The notes below the pieces were generated by a model. It saw only the letters and a list, made by a program, of their open reading frames with translations, was not told the DNA's origin and ran no database searches. From Coprinellus micaceus (lineage: Eukaryota; Basidiomycota; Agaricomycetes; Agaricales; Psathyrellaceae), in NCBI GenBank assembly GCA_951394405.1, contig OX596341.1:124001-188000 (forward strand): a stretch of DNA of 64,000 nt, given 5' to 3'. Below, in pieces: positions 47,734-58,792 of the stretch. The translations under genes and the position numbers were made by a program. Positions within the stretch are counted from its first letter, which is position 1. Each line of letters opens with the position of its first letter.

Positions 47734-50700
47734 TGTATGGATATATGTAACTAATTCTACGAGTATACGAGAGGGTGAAGGATGAAAGTGGGAGGCAGAA
47801 AATGACGGAACAAATCCCTTTAAAAGGTGAGAAAAAAAAAGGGGGCGCAAACAACTCGCATGTCCAAGATCCGGCAAAGAACAACGGCACATCACACGCG
47901 CTGCGGGCGGGCCCGACCAATGCGCCCCCCGCAGGACACAGACACGGCCCTATCGTGACGAATATACGTGTGCCTAGTATACTCGGGTCAGCGATTCCGA
48001 CACTAGAACACAATGCAAACAAGGACTGACCTGTCAAACTCTCGTCGAGACTTTGTAGCCGGAAATGTTTGTGCACGGTATGATCTACCCAACGGCGCGA
48101 CTCCCGCCACGGTACATTTGACTCGGTTGAGGATTCCCGCCGTAAGAGAAAGAAGCACCATGGGCGAATAAGTAATTGAGGCTAAGGATACGGTGCCCCA
48201 TGTGGGCGCTACCCAACAAACGGCGACTTAAGCGCCGGTCAAGCGAGTAGAATGATCGCCACTACATAACGCATCACACCGTCTCAACACGACGGCGCAT
48301 TGGCATTGCCTGTGACGTTTGGCGGGAAGGCAATTTAGGGGAAAGTCCTGAAGGGCGAAGCGGTGAGTTACGAAGCCTCGGAATAAGTAAAAGGTTGCCT
48401 ACCGGGAAGTCATGAAGACGTCTTCAGAAGATGGTCCTGAGACGCCAAATGGTGGACTTATACTCCACTTACGATGTCGGTTGTCGGGTGTCGGCGTCGG
48501 TTGTCGTGCCGTCCATGGAAAGCAGCGGTAGGGGTCGACGAGATTCCGGGCGTCCAGTCCAGCGATGCAATCCTAAAGAAAGGTAAGTCGTTTGCTTCGA
48601 GTTCGATATGTCGATTACTCCTCCAGCTCACCTTCCGTCTATGGCATCGGTCATTAGAAGACCTTGGACTCGTCGGATGAGGTCTGTGTGGGGCGTCGAG
48701 TCGGAGGAGGGAGGCGGGGAACAGGTGAACAGGAGCACAAATAGAATACACAGTATCGTAGCGGCGCGGCTCGGCAGCGCCAGTCCCCGACTCACGAAGT
48801 TGATATTTGAACAAAGCACTGGCAGCTCTTTTCCCGGAGCGAAGGAATCTAGGGTCGTCCCGCAGAAGTGTACCTTCAAATGTCTTCAACGTTCGCGTTC
48901 TTGAAATCAACAGAACCGGTCAGACTTAGGTGAGGGAAGGTCCCCTCGACTGAACGCGAAGGGAAGGGGTGCGTCAGTCGCGAGTCGGTACGTGCGGTAG
49001 AAACCTTTGCCTTCAGAAACTGCATATCATCTTCAATTTGTCCCACTCATTCTGCATATTCGTGTTCTGTACACCAACAGAAACACATATTCCCCAGTCT
49101 TTTTTTTACATCAGAGATCCGTAGATACAGTTATTCGAATTTGGATGGCCTGTCTCAGTCCCCATCCCACACAACACCACGAGTGCGTCGCTTCGATCCG
49201 CAACAAGTTATCACAGTAACCATCGTCTGAGAAGAGAACGCCCCGAGTGGAGGATCTCGTCCGGCGAAAGATATCTGAAAGGCGTCACCATCTCGGGCAT
49301 AGGGATATCTTGGGTTTAGCATGTGGGGTCGTAGAAGGTTGGATATTGCTCAAAGTCGTGAGGCTGCCAAGTAAGAGAGGGCAGTCCAGGGTCCTCCTGA
49401 TAAAGGACACGGGTGACGTGCGAAGGTCGTTTCAACAGGAGAAACATGAAGACGAAGGAAGGGGACGGTGTCAAAAGGGGCGACGGGACAGAGAACTTCG
49501 GGGGGATACGCAGCACGGGGAGTGGAGGGAGCGGGGGTTGAGAATGAAGACTGACGCCATTTGCTCCGCAGGAGATAAGATGAGATGAGATGTGACAACG
49601 TTCTCACGGCCTGTAGTTCAAGTGACGGACGAGCATAGACCGTTTCCTGGGTACAGAACCCTCCCCCACTTTGTGGAGTCGGGGATTGATGCAAGCGAGC
49701 GTTCCATGGAGATCGTCTTGCGTGTCGTGAATGTGAGGCGAGAGGGTGATTTGGCCTGACGATGGGGTCGAGAAATCTGGGAATCTTCGAGGGATGTGCA
49801 GCGAGGTATGGGCACTGGTGTTTCGGCACGTGCGAGACATGGAACCCCAGTTAAGTGGTCGTACGTCTACAAGTGGGAAGATGGATTGAAGAGGAAACTG
49901 AGACTCTAACGGACGGCCCGGGTGGTTGGAGATATTGAGGGGCTAGAAGATGAGAGGTAAGTGCTCGGTGACGTATTCGAGCGAAGCGTTTGACTTACCT
50001 ACCGCAGTAGACATACTATCCACCCTCGGACCGGCGTCTCCAAACCCCATCGCACGGCAAGTCGATTCGGTTGTCATTTATCGAGGCGCGGCGACGATAT
50101 GCCCGCTCTTGCTCCTGGGTGTCGGAATCGGGGCCTTGAGTCGCGGTATCCCAAGGTTCCCTGTGGCGTTCGGCACGAGTGTTGAGGCAATGTCATGTAG
50201 ATGCTAGGGGGACCTGGAGGGAGGGTGAGTTTGTTTGTATCTGCGAGTGCGATCCGACGGGCTACTGACCTCGTGTCCGGGTCCCACTCGCTCACTCTGT
50301 CAGTAGAGGAGGTCTTTGAGGTCGTTGGTCGGCTGGTGGCCATCGTACAAACCCCCTGGTACGACAATGCGAGATCCTCGTCTCCTGACGGCGCGACTCC
50401 ATGCTGCCTGTCTGATACGAGTCGCAAGGTGTACATAGTTGATCCATACATGTGCGATCCTAGCGGAAGCGATCCCTGGTGGGGAATCAACTATGACTAG
50501 GACAGGGATGCCAGCGATGTTGATGTGCGTCGCCTGTCCTAGGGGTAAGCTCCCCTGCGTTTTGTAAAATGACTCAAGAATGAGCTGAAACATTGGTAAG
50601 TAAGGTCAGTATTGAGCTAGTGGTGCCATAGCGCCGTGGCAGCAATTGACACGTACGCACGTTCAAAGGGCGAGGAGCCGCACACTTTGGGCGCTTAATC

Positions 50701-50884
50701 TCCGGACCCCTATTGAGGTGGGCGACGGTGGAGGTCCCCGAAGCGATGCCCTACCCAGATTTGCGCACTGGGGTTGCGGAGACATCTCCTGCCATAGAGA
50801 TGCCCGTTGAGAGACTGGACCCCCCCAGGGAGTCAGACTTCAGCCATCGTCAGTTTCCCAACCAGCGTAGCACGCCAGAGATCT
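47734..50884. other. Central part of the transposon: coding-like fragments, no complete gene
   Basis: A minus-strand frame at 48,458-48,910 (no ATG; begins with a TLKTFEGTLLRDDPRF-like stretch) and one at 50,300-50,593 look coding but cannot be joined into a gene. The words ACTTAAGCGCC (~48,228) and GGGCGCTTAA (50,690) recall the promoter motif of the F-box pair. No RNA gene seen. Confidence 0.35.
50300..50593 (-). CDS. Hypothetical fragment in transposon centre
   Basis: 97 residues from the ATG at 50,593. The first half (IAGIPVLVIVDSPPGIAS, then RIAHVWINYVHLATRI) has a regular strand-helix texture; the end is basic and probably reads into an intron (GTTTGTAC at ~50,360). No family recognised. 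It may be one exon of a larger or broken cargo gene. Confidence 0.3.
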   Translation of the reverse strand: MFQLILESFYKTQGSLPLGQATHINIAGIPVLVIVDSPPGIASARIAHVWINYVHLATRIRQAAWSRAVRRRGSRIVVPGGLYDGHQPTNDLKDLLY

Positions 50885-51503
50885 GCAGGCGATGACAAGG
50901 AGTCAAACCGTCTGGAAAAGGAACCGACAAGGAGTCAAGGTTCCTGGAAAGACGAGGCGACAAGGAGTCAAGCCTCGGTGCAAGAGAGGGGATGGGGAAT
51001 AAAAGGGGAAAGGGGGAAAAAGAAGCGGCAAATTCGACTTACCTCTGGACCTCCGCCAAATGTCGTGCACAACGTGGTGTTGGGGAGAAGAGAAGGGGAT
51101 GTGGGGGTTGGAGGGAATAAACGAGTGTGTGGGTGGGAGCGAAGAGTGGGGAAGGGAGGTGGGGGATAAGAAGAACCCAAGCCAAACGAATGGGCTTTGG
51201 GCGGAGAGATGATGTGTGATAAGATGGGCGCCATTTCCATCTCGGTCTCAACATGGGTCACGCGCAGAGCGGACTTCGAACTGACTTGTCGCTTGTCTCC
51301 TGCCAACCATCATCCTCACTCACCGACTGGGCTCCCGCTCTCCCCTCGACAGGTAAGTGTTTCGTTTTTGATTTACTTTTACCTACCTTTTCAACCCCAC
51401 TCCTCCATCGCATGGGACTTGACTCCTTGTCGTCCCTTTTCTAACGGATTTGACTCCTTGTCATCTGTTCTTCGGGCCAGGCTTGACTCATTGTCGCCTG
51501 CCC
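50885..51503. repeat. Second cluster of core-loop hairpins, upstream of cargo gene 3
   Basis: Core on the plus strand at 50,894 (imperfect 8-bp arms), 50,926 (AGGAACC arms, 7 bp) and 50,959 (CGAGGC arms, 6 bp); core on the minus strand at 51,419 (GGGAC arms), 51,450 (AACGGAT arms, one mismatch) and 51,483 (CAGGC arms). Arms differ at every site while the 13-nt core does not, apart from the same G/T choice at its sixth base. Confidence 0.8.
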
Positions 51504-51771
51504 ACCCCTTACTCTTGCCAGTCGGAAGGAGGATCGAAACGCTGCCCGCTCGAGCAGCCAAGGCTCGAGCTTCCATCCTCCTCCACCGTCTCGTCGTCCC
51601 TCGATTTGGTACGTCGCTTCGAGTCGCATCGGCTGACATCCCGTTTCTGACTCCTTGATAGCTGTACGCCCGCCTTCCCGTTATTGGCCAGTCTGCTAGG
51701 GCGTACCGCGGTCGAGGTGAGTCGTTACCCCACTCACCATCTTCGCTGTCCTTATACCCTACAGACCGACG

Positions 51772-54507
51772 ATGTCTTCGGAGGAAGGATTGCCCAAGCT
51801 GGAAGTGGAGTATGGCAAGGATGGGGTGCCCACACTCTGCTTCAACGAGATGTTGGACGACTGTAAGTCGTCTCTTTCTGGGTCTACCTTCACCGCTCAC
51901 AGACCAACAGACAAGCTCTATCGGGCGAAGGATGTCCTTTCATACTACGTCCTCGAATGGCCCATCCAATACGACAAAAACCTCGACAAAGCTGGCCTGC
52001 CCGTATATTCGCCTGAAGAGTTCAACCGCTACAAGGGTCTGAAGGCTTACTGGCTGGTCACCTCGCCGAACTACCGAGGGATATACAAGCCAGGCCTCGG
52101 GATCCGGAACTTGCGTGCGAAGTCGAACGGGTGCTATGGCCTAGACGATCGGATGTTACACCCCCAGCTCGTTTCAAAGGGGTTCGAGTGGGCGGTGTGC
52201 ATCCCTAGGAAGACCGACATGTTCCCCGGACTGTGGTGGCGGCCCACGTTAGACGACTCTGTCGTCCTCCAGAGCGGAATTATCATCACGACAACACGCT
52301 ACTTAAAGAAAGGAGCCTACGTGATCCTCGAGGTGGAACTCAACCACGCCACCGACATGGCCTTCTCCACCCTCGCCAAGTTCCCGAAAGCTACCCTCCT
52401 CGGCTCCCTCGTCACCCATGCCAAGCAGTGCCTCGAGCGCCTGGAGGCGTACGGCCTCACACACGTCGACATCCTCGTCACCGTAGGCGACTTCCAGCGC
52501 TCTTGCCTCGATATACACGGCATCGTCGGCTACATGATAATATACTACCCTCGATCTTTCCCCCTTTCCAAAGAAAAGAACATTACTTGGCCCTGCGACA
52601 CCAGTATCATGGGCGGTTTCACTCAAAGCCGCAAAGAGGCCCAGTTCCTCCATGCGATCGGCATCCCCGTCTGGTGGATTCGCCCCCAATGGTCCTTCAA
52701 CCCCCACAACACCGCCGTCCTCGCCGGTTCCCAGTGCCACACTCTCCTTGTCGGCGAGGATGTTGTCATGACGGAGTACACTCAGTTTGGTACCCAGGAC
52801 AAGGTCTTTCATGAGATCTACAGAGGCCTTCCCAGTACCCAACTGCAGATGATGACCCAACGCCTTGGCTGCCACGTCTTCGATCTTGTCGAACCCTCCA
52901 AAATCGCTTGGCAGAACCTCAACAAGAAATTGACCAAGAATGCTGACCCCACCTGCCCAATTCAACCTGGTATGTCCCTTCTCAGCCTCTCGTCCATCCG
53001 GTGTACTTACCTATATACTCTAGTCCACCTCTTCTGTCTTCCCGGGTTCAAGGAACATTCCCCCTCCGAATTCCCTTCCTCCCAGCCGAACGCAACACAC
53101 TCGAATTCTTCCAACGTTCCCAGCACTTCGTCTTCGCCGACCTCCGCCGCCCCCAGCATCTCATCAATTCCCCCTGAACGGTCGACTACTCCAATGCCTG
53201 CTCCGTTGACGTCATCTCACTCCCAGGCCTCGTCGATTGCTGTCGGCAGTCGGACTCACAGGAACTTTGGGCCTGACCCAATGCCTTCAGAACTCGACAA
53301 GCGTCCCCCCGAGATTGAATCCTTTGCTGAGGGTGTCAGCACTCTCACTGTTCGCAAGCGACCCGCAATCAAAGACACCATGTACCTGACGTATTACACC
53401 CCCGACCCCAGCTTCATTTTGGGCGCCGAGGAGGAGAACGAGGTTTTTTACGTTGCCACCTGGATCGTCACCCGAAACGTGCATATGTACAACGTCGCGA
53501 ACGGCATCGTCACCGAGGAGATTACGAAACAGCAATGGCGCCAATTCCTCAAGTCCATCCTCAAGCATATTGCCCCCACCTCAAAGACCTCTCTGGAACT
53601 GGGCGATAACGACCACGAGGGACCTTCCTCTGCCTCCTCGGTTCAGCGAAACACATCGTCGTCGCCTTCTTCCACCATCCATTCCAACCAGCCGATCGCC
53701 TCGTCGTCGCGGTCCACTCACTCTGCTCGTCCCTCGCACCCGCCTTCTCCTGCTGTGCCAGCTCCGAGTGGCATTCATGGCCTTCCCCCCAGGCCCGTGA
53801 AGCGCCGGACTAAACCTCAACCTCCGACTTATGTCAAGCGCCACAAGAAGAGCTCCTGCCTAGAGAGTCTACCCGTTCGATCCGGAACCCTCGAGAAGAT
53901 CCTGTACTTCGAGCAGGTGATCATGCTGGGGTTGGAGGAGGACCTTCGAAAGGCGATTACGCCAGCCGTAACTGTGGAAGTTATCTGGGAGCTTCGAGAG
54001 AATACCTGGCACCTTGAGCTAATGGCTCTCGATCAGGCTCTCGCCCCCGATTTCTGGCCCCCGGCTGGCGATGATCTGGTCGATTCAAGTGGGGCCCGTC
54101 ATACTCGCCTTCAGCGCGAGACGGTTCTCCGTCAAGTTTTTCCTGCTCGTGATGGGGATGAACTGGGCGAGATTTTCATCACCGAGATCCCGATCGTCGA
54201 CAAGGGCCTTGCATCATACCACTGGTCGAATCGTCACGGCTACCTGCTGGCCTTGCGGGAGCTGATGCTGTCATGGCATAAATGCCCTGAGACCATCGTC
54301 AACGCCGACATCGCTCGCATTGAGCTCCCATCCAGGAGGTTGGAACGGCTGCTCGTCAAGTTCTACTGCGAGTCGTTCTTTGACACGTTCGGTCGGGCCC
54401 CCATTGTCCCTTGTCGCCTTCCTCATTGTGCTCGCATTCGTGAAGTCCCTGTTCGGTCATTCGGCTCCCTCACATGTAAGCCCTTATTTACTACCCTTGC
54501 CGCCTGA
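51772..54507 (+). CDS. Transposon cargo gene 3, unknown
   Basis: ATG at 51,772 just after a CCTACAG acceptor, so a 5'-UTR intron is likely. Two in-frame introns can be removed: 51,863-51,910 (48 nt) and 52,970-53,023 (54 nt); both are multiples of three and free of stops. The spliced product is ~875 residues. N-terminal ~380 residues are compact and rich in aromatic residues (YYVLEWPIQYDKNL, NYRGIYKPGLGIRNL, MFPGLWW, ILVTVGDFQRSCLDI, GIPVWWIRPQWSF); then a Ser/Pro-rich linker; an acidic-aromatic segment near 53,380-53,560; a second linker with a basic patch; and a C-terminal helical domain (53,880-54,480). Near its end a GTAAGC donor and further small exon-like pieces continue to ~54,640, so the 3' end is uncertain. 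Similar proteins occur near mobile elements in Agaricomycetes as far as I recall; function unknown. Confidence 0.65.
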   Translation: MSSEEGLPKLEVEYGKDGVPTLCFNEMLDDCKSSLSGSTFTAHRPTDKLYRAKDVLSYYVLEWPIQYDKNLDKAGLPVYSPEEFNRYKGLKAYWLVTSPNYRGIYKPGLGIRNLRAKSNGCYGLDDRMLHPQLVSKGFEWAVCIPRKTDMFPGLWWRPTLDDSVVLQSGIIITTTRYLKKGAYVILEVELNHATDMAFSTLAKFPKATLLGSLVTHAKQCLERLEAYGLTHVDILVTVGDFQRSCLDIHGIVGYMIIYYPRSFPLSKEKNITWPCDTSIMGGFTQSRKEAQFLHAIGIPVWWIRPQWSFNPHNTAVLAGSQCHTLLVGEDVVMTEYTQFGTQDKVFHEIYRGLPSTQLQMMTQRLGCHVFDLVEPSKIAWQNLNKKLTKNADPTCPIQPGMSLLSLSSIRCTYLYTLVHLFCLPGFKEHSPSEFPSSQPNATHSNSSNVPSTSSSPTSAAPSISSIPPERSTTPMPAPLTSSHSQASSIAVGSRTHRNFGPDPMPSELDKRPPEIESFAEGVSTLTVRKRPAIKDTMYLTYYTPDPSFILGAEEENEVFYVATWIVTRNVHMYNVANGIVTEEITKQQWRQFLKSILKHIAPTSKTSLELGDNDHEGPSSASSVQRNTSSSPSSTIHSNQPIASSSRSTHSARPSHPPSPAVPAPSGIHGLPPRPVKRRTKPQPPTYVKRHKKSSCLESLPVRSGTLEKILYFEQVIMLGLEEDLRKAITPAVTVEVIWELRENTWHLELMALDQALAPDFWPPAGDDLVDSSGARHTRLQRETVLRQVFPARDGDELGEIFITEIPIVDKGLASYHWSNRHGYLLALRELMLSWHKCPETIVNADIARIELPSRRLERLLVKFYCESFFDTFGRAPIVPCRLPHCARIREVPVRSFGSLTCKPLFTTLAA

Positions 54508-54852
54508 TCAGACTGACCAGGAGCACCCCTAGAATTCTTGTCATCTCACCCCTCATCGTATTCCATGTAAGCCCTGCTTAACAGCTATTCAATGCGAAAC
54601 ACATGAACTGATATTTCCCCCTTTAGCAGTATCTCTTGTCACTGCTTTCATACGTCGCATCCCTGTAAGTCTTGCTTATCTCTCCCTCAATTGTTCCGGT
54701 GTTAACTCGGTACATCCTTCCTTAACCAACAGCCTTTGTACTACCATTACTCCGTTTAAATTACTTGATCTGTGATATTCCGATGTTTGCCCTAGATTCG
54801 CTCCGATAAGAATCGATATGTCCATCTGTGGTTTGTCTTTCCCCCATTGACA

Positions 54853-57800
54853 ATGTCCTTCAAGGCCCCTCGTGCCCCACGCCTAGCTGTGTCCATGCCC
54901 CTGCGTCGAAAGTGGGCTCCGGCTCAGGAGGGTCAAATCAAGGTACCAAGAGGGTTGAAGCGGAGAGGAGTTACCTTACGCCCTCAAGTGGATGTCAGGG
55001 TGGCAGGTGTGGGCTACGTGCAGCGGCGAAAACGACAAGTGGGGCCATCGGGTGTTCATCGCGCCCCTGTGAAGACCTCTTCCTCTCCTCAAAAGGGAGA
55101 CAAGCGATTAATCGAGTGGAACCGATGGAGGGAGCTCATTCCCCAACTCATACCCACCTACATGCAGGTACTCCAACAATCAAACAATTTACGATCGATT
55201 CGTCGAGACAACCCACAGCCCTGTGCATGCGCAAGCCGGCGCAGCCTTCGTGTCACCGTTTACAGTTTCGATGGTACGTCCCGTTTCTTTACGTCCTTCG
55301 GAGGCCAAATTATTAAGTGTCTCATAGGCGCAAGGGACATCGCCGTGTGTCCGTGCTGCCCAGGAGTGGCTCTTTTGCTCAATGGTTACTTCCCTTCTGC
55401 CCCATTGCGACCATCTGTTGCGTTCGATATCGCCATGCTGGAGTTCGCCCGAGAACTCTACCTTCGGTCTTCTCCCAATCGGTCTGTGTTTGCAGCTGCG
55501 CTGGAGTCTTACCTGCAAGGCCTCGGATATCCTATCCCTGGTGTCGAGCGAACTCGCCGCAAGCTCGCGAAAGCTTGTCGTTACTATGCCCTTCTGCTAG
55601 TGGAAGTCGATACCTTCCCCCGGAGGCGGGTGGCTCTTTTGTGTTCGGTTGACGGTCAAGCAGATGCAGAGGATTGGGAAGATGATGACGGTATTGAGGA
55701 GTCACTCACCGATTACCTGAGGTCCTGCTGTCCTCTATGTTTTGGTGCTGTTGCAGAACATGACGACCTCGCCCCGTGAGTCAAATGCTGGATATGTAAT
55801 ATTTATTAGAACACTTACTCTCGTTCCCAGTGCCGACATTATTGTGTGCCTGGACGCTTGCTTCACGCAGAAACGGAGGACTCCGGCGCGTGGGTCAGGG
55901 CGTGATCCACCGTTTCGCCATCCACGTTCTGTTTTTCTCACAGAGGAGGAGCTACGTGAAGCTAAGCATCTAGTGGAATTGGCTCGTCCACCTCCCGCTC
56001 CAGCTCCGACGGGGACCGCTGGTGACGTGGTCGAAAAGGGCATGAAGGTCCCCATCTCGGTTTTGGATGCATGTTCAAATTCGTTCAAAGCCGCTGACGA
56101 GAACCGTAACAAGGCAAGTCCGACCTTCTTCTCGGATACTGGACTTATGGCCTTGTTATGTCGCCACGATCGTGTCTTGTGGCTCGCGAACATCACGACA
56201 CCTGGAGAACAGCAATTCTACGTGATTGCACTGATCCTGAAGTTATTCAAGTCTATCCCCCGCCATATGACAGTTGGCATTCTGTACGACATAGGATGCC
56301 AACTTCACCGCAGTTGCGTGAAGTGGGACTTCATCCCTGACTTCATCGACCGAATAATATGGGGAATATCTGTGTTCCACGCCTATGGTCACCAATGGCC
56401 ATGTCAATTGGTTTACCATCCGCGGAAGTGTATCGGGTTTGGGCTGTCGGATGGTGAGGGGTGCGAGCGATTCTGGAGTAGCATCCAGGGCCTAATTCCC
56501 TCCCTCCGGGTCTCCGGCGTATGTATATTTATATGTCCTTTGGTCAACTTGTTTGCTGATTTTCGTTGCAGTATCATCAGTGTATCTTTACCTTAGATCT
56601 TCAAATCAAGTTCCTCCAGGACGATGGTCTCACCGATATTGCCAGGTGGTTAGCAAGAAAATGGAATACCTGTCAGTGCAAGAAATCCGATGCACAACGT
56701 ATTATAGATGAGTCCGGCCTGGCCATGGAAGATCTGGAGGATCTATGGGAGGATCAAGTCAGGGTGCAGACCCGACCATTGGTGGCTGCAAGCGGTGGAC
56801 TTGCGAAAGCAGCGATCAAGTTGGTGCTAGAATTGACGGAGTACCAGAGGTCAATCACGAAGGAGGTTGATGGCCTTGACCATCTTGTGAAGGCTGGTGA
56901 TGTGGATGTAGGGGATGCAGCTGAGCGGCGTGCAGTCCTTGTAGGAAAGCTGGCTGATGTGGCGGCGCAGATCAGACGAAAAAGGGGGGAGTTGGGGGTA
57001 AGCGAGAGGGCGAACCTGAAGCAAATGGAATCAAGTCAATACCTTAAAGTACGTCGTCTCATGGGTATGTCCTGTAACCTGTTACATATAACTAACCATT
57101 CCCTTAGCTTCGGATGCAAGCGAGGGCCCTCAAGGACCGTCTGCAGGCCAGGCTTCGAGACCACAAGTTCGAGCTGGAAAGATTCAACAGGGTTTATTCT
57201 CAATCCACAGCATCAGGTACTTTCCTTGAAATAGATGCATTTTTTCCATGTCTTATGCCTCCAATAGAACGCCGTTTGACCGACCATGTCAAATCTCAGG
57301 TCTCATGGCATGAGCCGACTGTTGTTAAGATTGCCCAACGCTTCAATAAGCTTGTGGACGACATGGCAGACCTAATTCGCAAACGCCAGGCTCCCCGGCA
57401 TGCCATCACTCCCAAACGTATTGATCAGGCTACCCTCTTCTCATTGGGTGTCAACGACCCTATCTGGAATGACTGCGGCCTTGAAGAATCCGACTCGGAG
57501 GTGCCTCGATGGCTTGGTGATGATGAAGTGCAAGATGGCATTGCGGCGATGCTGAATTTGAACCGCTGTGAAGAAGAGGAATGCTATCTCATACGTGAAG
57601 CTATGCTCCTTCAATCGTGGTACACAGTTGAATGGGAGCAGCTTAACCACGCCATTCTCCAGTCTGATGGTTAGTTCATCTTATGCTTGCCTCGTACTGG
57701 TGCTTACATGCCAACAGGCGGCTTCTGCCACTATCTAGAACAGAAACATGGGCGCTTAGTGTATCTGGGTGCTCTTTGGCATGAGGTGTTGGAGGAGACA

Positions 57801-58064
57801 GTCCTTGGGGATGAACTGGGTGGATGGGGGCCATCTGAACAGGACTTTGGGTCTGTACTTGCGGCATTCGCAGGTCAACAGGGCACAGCAAGGTCTACAG
57901 CAGATTCTGAGTCTAAGGTATCCGATGTTTTTGAGGAGGAAGAGGATGTTCTGTGGGAGATGGAAGAATTGCAATTGGGGGGGCGTAGCTCGCCATACCA
58001 TAGTGAGAGTGACAGCGGTGAAAGCACTCTTCATCCTCCGGCAAAGAGAAAGCGCCCCTCTTGA
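54853..58064 (+). CDS. KDZ-family transposase
   Basis: Seven exons inferred: 54853-55273, 55328-55775, 55831-56518, 56572-57048, 57108-57216, 57268-57669, 57718-58064; 2,892 nt, 963 residues, all phases agree. The ATG at 54,853 was chosen over an in-frame TTG. Domains: a basic N-terminus; a Cys-rich segment (CACASRR, VCPCCPG, LRSCCPLCF) matching the CxC clusters of fungal KDZ transposases; the RNase H-like DDE core with IIVCLDACFTQKR (first Asp, ~residue 297), MALLCRHDRVLWL (second Asp, ~400), YDIGCQLHRSCVKW, HAYGHQWPCQLVYHPRKC and SDGEGCERFW (Glu, ~498); then a long helical C-terminus with an acidic tail. It would cut the element at the terminal inverted repeats and reinsert it. No stop or frameshift in the exons, so it may still be active. 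Introns 1 and 5 (54 and 51 nt) are in frame and stop-free. Confidence 0.9.
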
Positions 58065-58199
58065 TACTCGTACTATACATGAGCTTGTAACACATGGGGG
58101 CTGTCAATGGTGTTGACTTTTCATTTAATTCTGTATTTACATTGATTTACATGAATGATGTCCTTGCTAGTGTACTAATTCTAGCCCGAGCACTTGCAG

Positions 58200-58692
58200 G
58201 TTTGAGCCAGGCATCTATTGGAGCTGAGCTGGAGAATGAACGGGCTGAGCTCGTTTCTCTCAGTGAGCTGAGCTAGAGCGTGAACGGGCTGAGCTCGTTT
58301 CTCTCGGCGAGCTGAGCTCGAGCATGAACGGGCTGAGCTCGTTTCTCTCCGTGAGCTGAGCTCGAGCATGAATGGGCTGAGCTCGTTTCTCTCAGCGAGC
58401 TGAGCTCGAGCATGAACGGGCTGAGCTCATTTCTTTTGGTGGGCTGAGCTCGTAAAGGTGAGCTCAGCCGCATGTACCACCATCGAGCTCAGCCCTGTTG
58501 GGTAGGTAGGACCCCAGACACCTCTGGGTATGAGAGCTGAGCTGGTCTTCCAACATCCAGCTCGGCTGAGCTCCCCTGGTCAGCTGGGTGCACATAGCTC
58601 AGCAAGCTGGGTGTACCCCAGCTCAGCTGAGGTGGGGTCAGCTTAGCTGAGGTACATCCAGCTTAGCTGGTGAAGACTCAGCTTTGGGGTGG
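58200..58692. repeat. Right subterminal array (~44-bp units and AGCTGAGCT words)
   Basis: About five units of ~44 bp (GGGCTGAGCTCGTTTCTCTC...GAGCTGAGCT, 58,230-58,450), followed by irregular AGCTCAGCTGAGG words up to the right terminal repeat. The unit differs from the left array but shares the AGCTGAGCT word. Minus-strand frames with repeated RNELSPF are artefacts of this array. Confidence 0.75.
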
Positions 58693-58779
58693 GGCTCAGC
58701 TGAGGACCCCGATTAGCTGAGCCATGGCCCAGCCCAGCCCAGCTCCCTGCCAAGCTGGCCGGCTCTAAGCCGGAGAGCT
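58693..58779 (-). repeat. Right terminal inverted repeat (87 bp)
   Basis: Exact reverse complement of 40,577-40,663. Only 13 bp (58,780-58,792) separate it from the Copia LTR. Confidence 0.9.
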
Positions 58780-58792
58780 TGTAGAAATCCGA

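Larger units (their letters stand above)
40577..58779. mobile_element. 18.2-kb KDZ-type DNA transposon with cargo genes
   Basis: Bounded by perfect 87-bp terminal inverted repeats (40,577-40,663 and 58,693-58,779). Inside each terminus is a 0.3-0.7 kb array dense in AGCTGAGCT-type words. The right part codes a KDZ-family transposase with a conserved-looking DDE core; the rest holds three supported cargo genes and further coding-like debris. KDZ elements (Kyakuja-Dileera-Zisupton) are a known superfamily in basidiomycetes, some of which carry TET/JBP oxygenase genes; I see no such oxygenase here. I find no matching target duplication beside the termini: the left flank continues into a 19-bp foldback and the right flank is cut off after 13 bp by a Copia LTR. 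The boundary may therefore extend slightly outward. Confidence 0.8.

Noticed and set aside
41748..54507. TET/JBP oxygenase as KDZ cargo
   Set aside because: Expected from known KDZ elements, so I looked for the HxD...H plus Arg signature of the 2-oxoglutarate/Fe(II) fold in all three cargo proteins and did not find it.
58181..58473. Minus-strand frames with repeated RNELSPF motifs
   Set aside because: Translation of the ~44-bp subterminal tandem repeat of the transposon; a 3n-free reading of repeat DNA, no gene signals.
40561..58792. Eight-base target duplication for the KDZ element
   Set aside because: The bases directly outside the two 87-bp repeats share no 6-9 bp word; the true edges or a later deletion by the Copia insertion need comparison copies.
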